Below are positions 20,715-21,729 of a DNA stretch of 21,729 nucleotides, piece after piece (positions within the stretch are counted from its first letter, which is position 1; every line of letters begins with the position of its first letter). The stretch is from a virus. The notes beneath the pieces are model-generated. The model did no database searches, was not told the DNA's origin, and was given only the letters and a program-made list of their open reading frames with translations. The DNA is taken from positions 1 to 21,729 of IMG/VR virus record IMGVR_UViG_3300031601_000044; one strand, written 5' to 3'. Made by a program: the position numbers and the translations under genes.

Positions 20715-21275
20715 ATGGCAGAGACCTGGAAGACAGTTGCGTTTGTAGAAGATATTGTAACCAATGCATTGTTCGATGCTCAATCAGTTTTAGCTGCTAC
20801 AATAGATGACACACCCGCAGCATTAGTTGTAGCGGAACAGGAATTAGTAGGACGAATCACCGGTGGTAATGTGGACGGTATTGCCATCGGCATCGCTGAT
20901 GATAATATTGTGCAGATTGATCAAGCTGACGCGGCGACAGGGGAATATGCCAAGTTTACCGCTAACGGTATAGAGAGTAAGTCGGTCGTTGAGGTTCTGT
21001 CCGATTTAAGCGTTACCTCTGGAGCTGATGTAACCGCTGATAATGCACCCCAGGCACATGCTGTCAGTCATAAGAATGCCGGGTCAGATGAGATTCTGTT
21101 GAACGAATTGGGTGAACCTACTTCGGCTGTTGATTTTAATGGACAGCAGTTAGAAAATACCGTGATTCATACTGTTGCAGATGATGTAGCCAAAGCTGCC
21201 TTGACTCAGGTTGTAGGAATGACATGTTTCCAGACCAATGAGCTTGCAATTAAGGTTTGTACGGTGGCTGTATAG
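20715..21275 (+). CDS. Tail-fibre-like protein with MAETWKTVAFVED head (186 aa)
   Basis: The N-terminus MAETWKTVAFVEDIVTNALF fits a common phage fibre/collar motif (W-K-x-[VI]-A-[FY]-x-[ED]-D). Next come DDTPAALVVAEQELVGRITG, IADDNIVQIDQADAATGEYA, and a HAVSHKNAGSDEILLNEL repeat often seen in fibre shafts. The short gene at 21568 starts with the same 14 residues. It begins two bases after the preceding gene's stop codon, with GGAG just before. Function: fibre shaft or assembly. Confidence 0.55.
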   Translation: MAETWKTVAFVEDIVTNALFDAQSVLAATIDDTPAALVVAEQELVGRITGGNVDGIAIGIADDNIVQIDQADAATGEYAKFTANGIESKSVVEVLSDLSVTSGADVTADNAPQAHAVSHKNAGSDEILLNELGEPTSAVDFNGQQLENTVIHTVADDVAKAALTQVVGMTCFQTNELAIKVCTVAV

Positions 21276-21562
21276 TGGCAAAGATTAAAAAGGCGGCTAC
21301 CCTGGATGAGGTACGATCGAAAAATAAAGAATTACAGATACAGCAGATGATAAAATTGGCTCAAATTTATGAAGATTCACTTGAACCTAAGATTGTTATC
21401 CTATATCGTAGGCTTGAAGAATTGATCGCTCGATCAAAGATGCCGTTAACACAGATCAACTTAATTTTGGATATGCTTAAACATAGCTGCCTAGAACAGG
21501 CCACAGAGAAGTATGTTACTAATGGTCGCGATAAATTACAAGGTTTAGGCTTGGAGAAATAA
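21275..21562 (+). CDS. Hypothetical helical protein (95 aa)
   Basis: Starts at GTG 21275, overlapping by one base the stop of the previous gene (TAGTG). Residues are mostly helical (MAKIKKAATLDEVRSKNKEL, LEPKIVILYRRLEELIARSK, LILDMLKHSCLEQATEKYV). The context between two fibre-type genes suggests a fibre assembly partner or chaperone, but there is no recognisable domain. Ribosome-binding site is weak (GGTGG). Confidence 0.5.
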   Translation: MAKIKKAATLDEVRSKNKELQIQQMIKLAQIYEDSLEPKIVILYRRLEELIARSKMPLTQINLILDMLKHSCLEQATEKYVTNGRDKLQGLGLEK

Positions 21563-21567
21563 ATAAA

Positions 21568-21708
21568 ATGGCAGAGACTTGGAAAACAGTTGCATTTGTG
21601 GAAGATATAACACTTGATGGTACTTCTATTGTATACGATTTTGGTACTTCAGTTATTAGTAATACCGATACATGCTTAGTATGGGATGGTGGATATGGAA
21701 GGAATTAA
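21568..21708 (+). CDS. Short paralogue of the fibre N-terminus (46 aa)
   Basis: ATG 21568 follows GGAGAAATAAATAAA. The first 14 residues, MAETWKTVAFVEDI, are identical to those of the protein at 20715-21275. The rest (TLDGTSIVYDFGTSVISNTD) is unrelated and the frame stops after 46 codons, just before another RBS and ATG at 21711. It may be a genuine small fibre-tip piece, a duplicated module head, or a remnant of a longer gene. Confidence 0.5.
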   Translation: MAETWKTVAFVEDITLDGTSIVYDFGTSVISNTDTCLVWDGGYGRN

Positions 21709-21710
21709 AT

Positions 21711-21729
21711 ATGTCTATACGATTTCAGA
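21711..21729 (+). CDS. Start of a further gene, cut by the window
   Basis: ATG 21711 follows a good GGAAGGAATTAAAT ribosome-binding site directly after the previous stop codon. Only MSIRFQ is visible. The position implies another tail-fibre-region protein. Confidence 0.35.

Overview
The window is part of the genome of a tailed double-stranded DNA phage, most likely a short-tailed (podovirus) type and probably known only from environmental or metagenomic sequence. The evidence is an uninterrupted rightward morphogenesis module in canonical order: terminase, portal, scaffold, major capsid protein, head-tail connector, a P22 gp10/T7 gp12-like tail nozzle protein, an internal virion protein candidate and tail-fibre-like proteins. 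No sheath, tape-measure or tail-tube genes appear between connector and fibres. No integrase, repressor or host gene is visible. The host cannot be named; a Tat-like lipoprotein and ordinary sigma-70-type promoters only indicate a bacterium.

Layout. (1) 1-2143, leftward: seven small genes, including a partial one at the edge, a conserved phage hypothetical protein, a zinc ribbon and two short hydrophobic-tail peptides. They are driven by two near-identical promoters of 17-bp spacing (cores 1422-1450 and 2115-2143). Most genes start after a similar TAAGGGGAT-type leader. (2) 2144-3220, essentially non-coding: an iteron-like array of CTGTCCATAGC in both orientations, a leftward terminator, two large inverted repeats and a rightward promoter. 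This divergent control region is the best candidate for a replication origin or master regulatory site. (3) 3221-4851, rightward: small accessory genes, among them a minimal P-loop protein, a predicted lipoprotein and a GroES-like co-chaperonin. (4) 4878-5241: an array of four structured RNAs separated by short T-rich linkers. It holds one ordinary tRNA-Ile(UAU), a 124-nt tRNA-like RNA, a compact hairpin RNA and a tRNA with a 30-nt anticodon loop. (5) 5438-21729, rightward: packaging, capsid, connector, tail and fibre genes, tightly packed and often overlapping.

How it works together: the large terminase with its putative small subunit packages DNA through the portal into a shell built from the capsid protein on the acidic scaffold and probably decorated by the lectin-fold protein. 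The connector and the nozzle (here in three consecutive reading frames) close the head and form the short tail; the Ala-rich protein is probably ejected; the last genes are fibre parts. The phage GroES would assist capsid folding, and the tRNA would help decode AUA codons, which look frequent here.

The most unusual things are the tRNA-like RNA array, the symmetric iteron field, the duplicated promoter/peptide cassette, and the nozzle protein divided into three ORFs.
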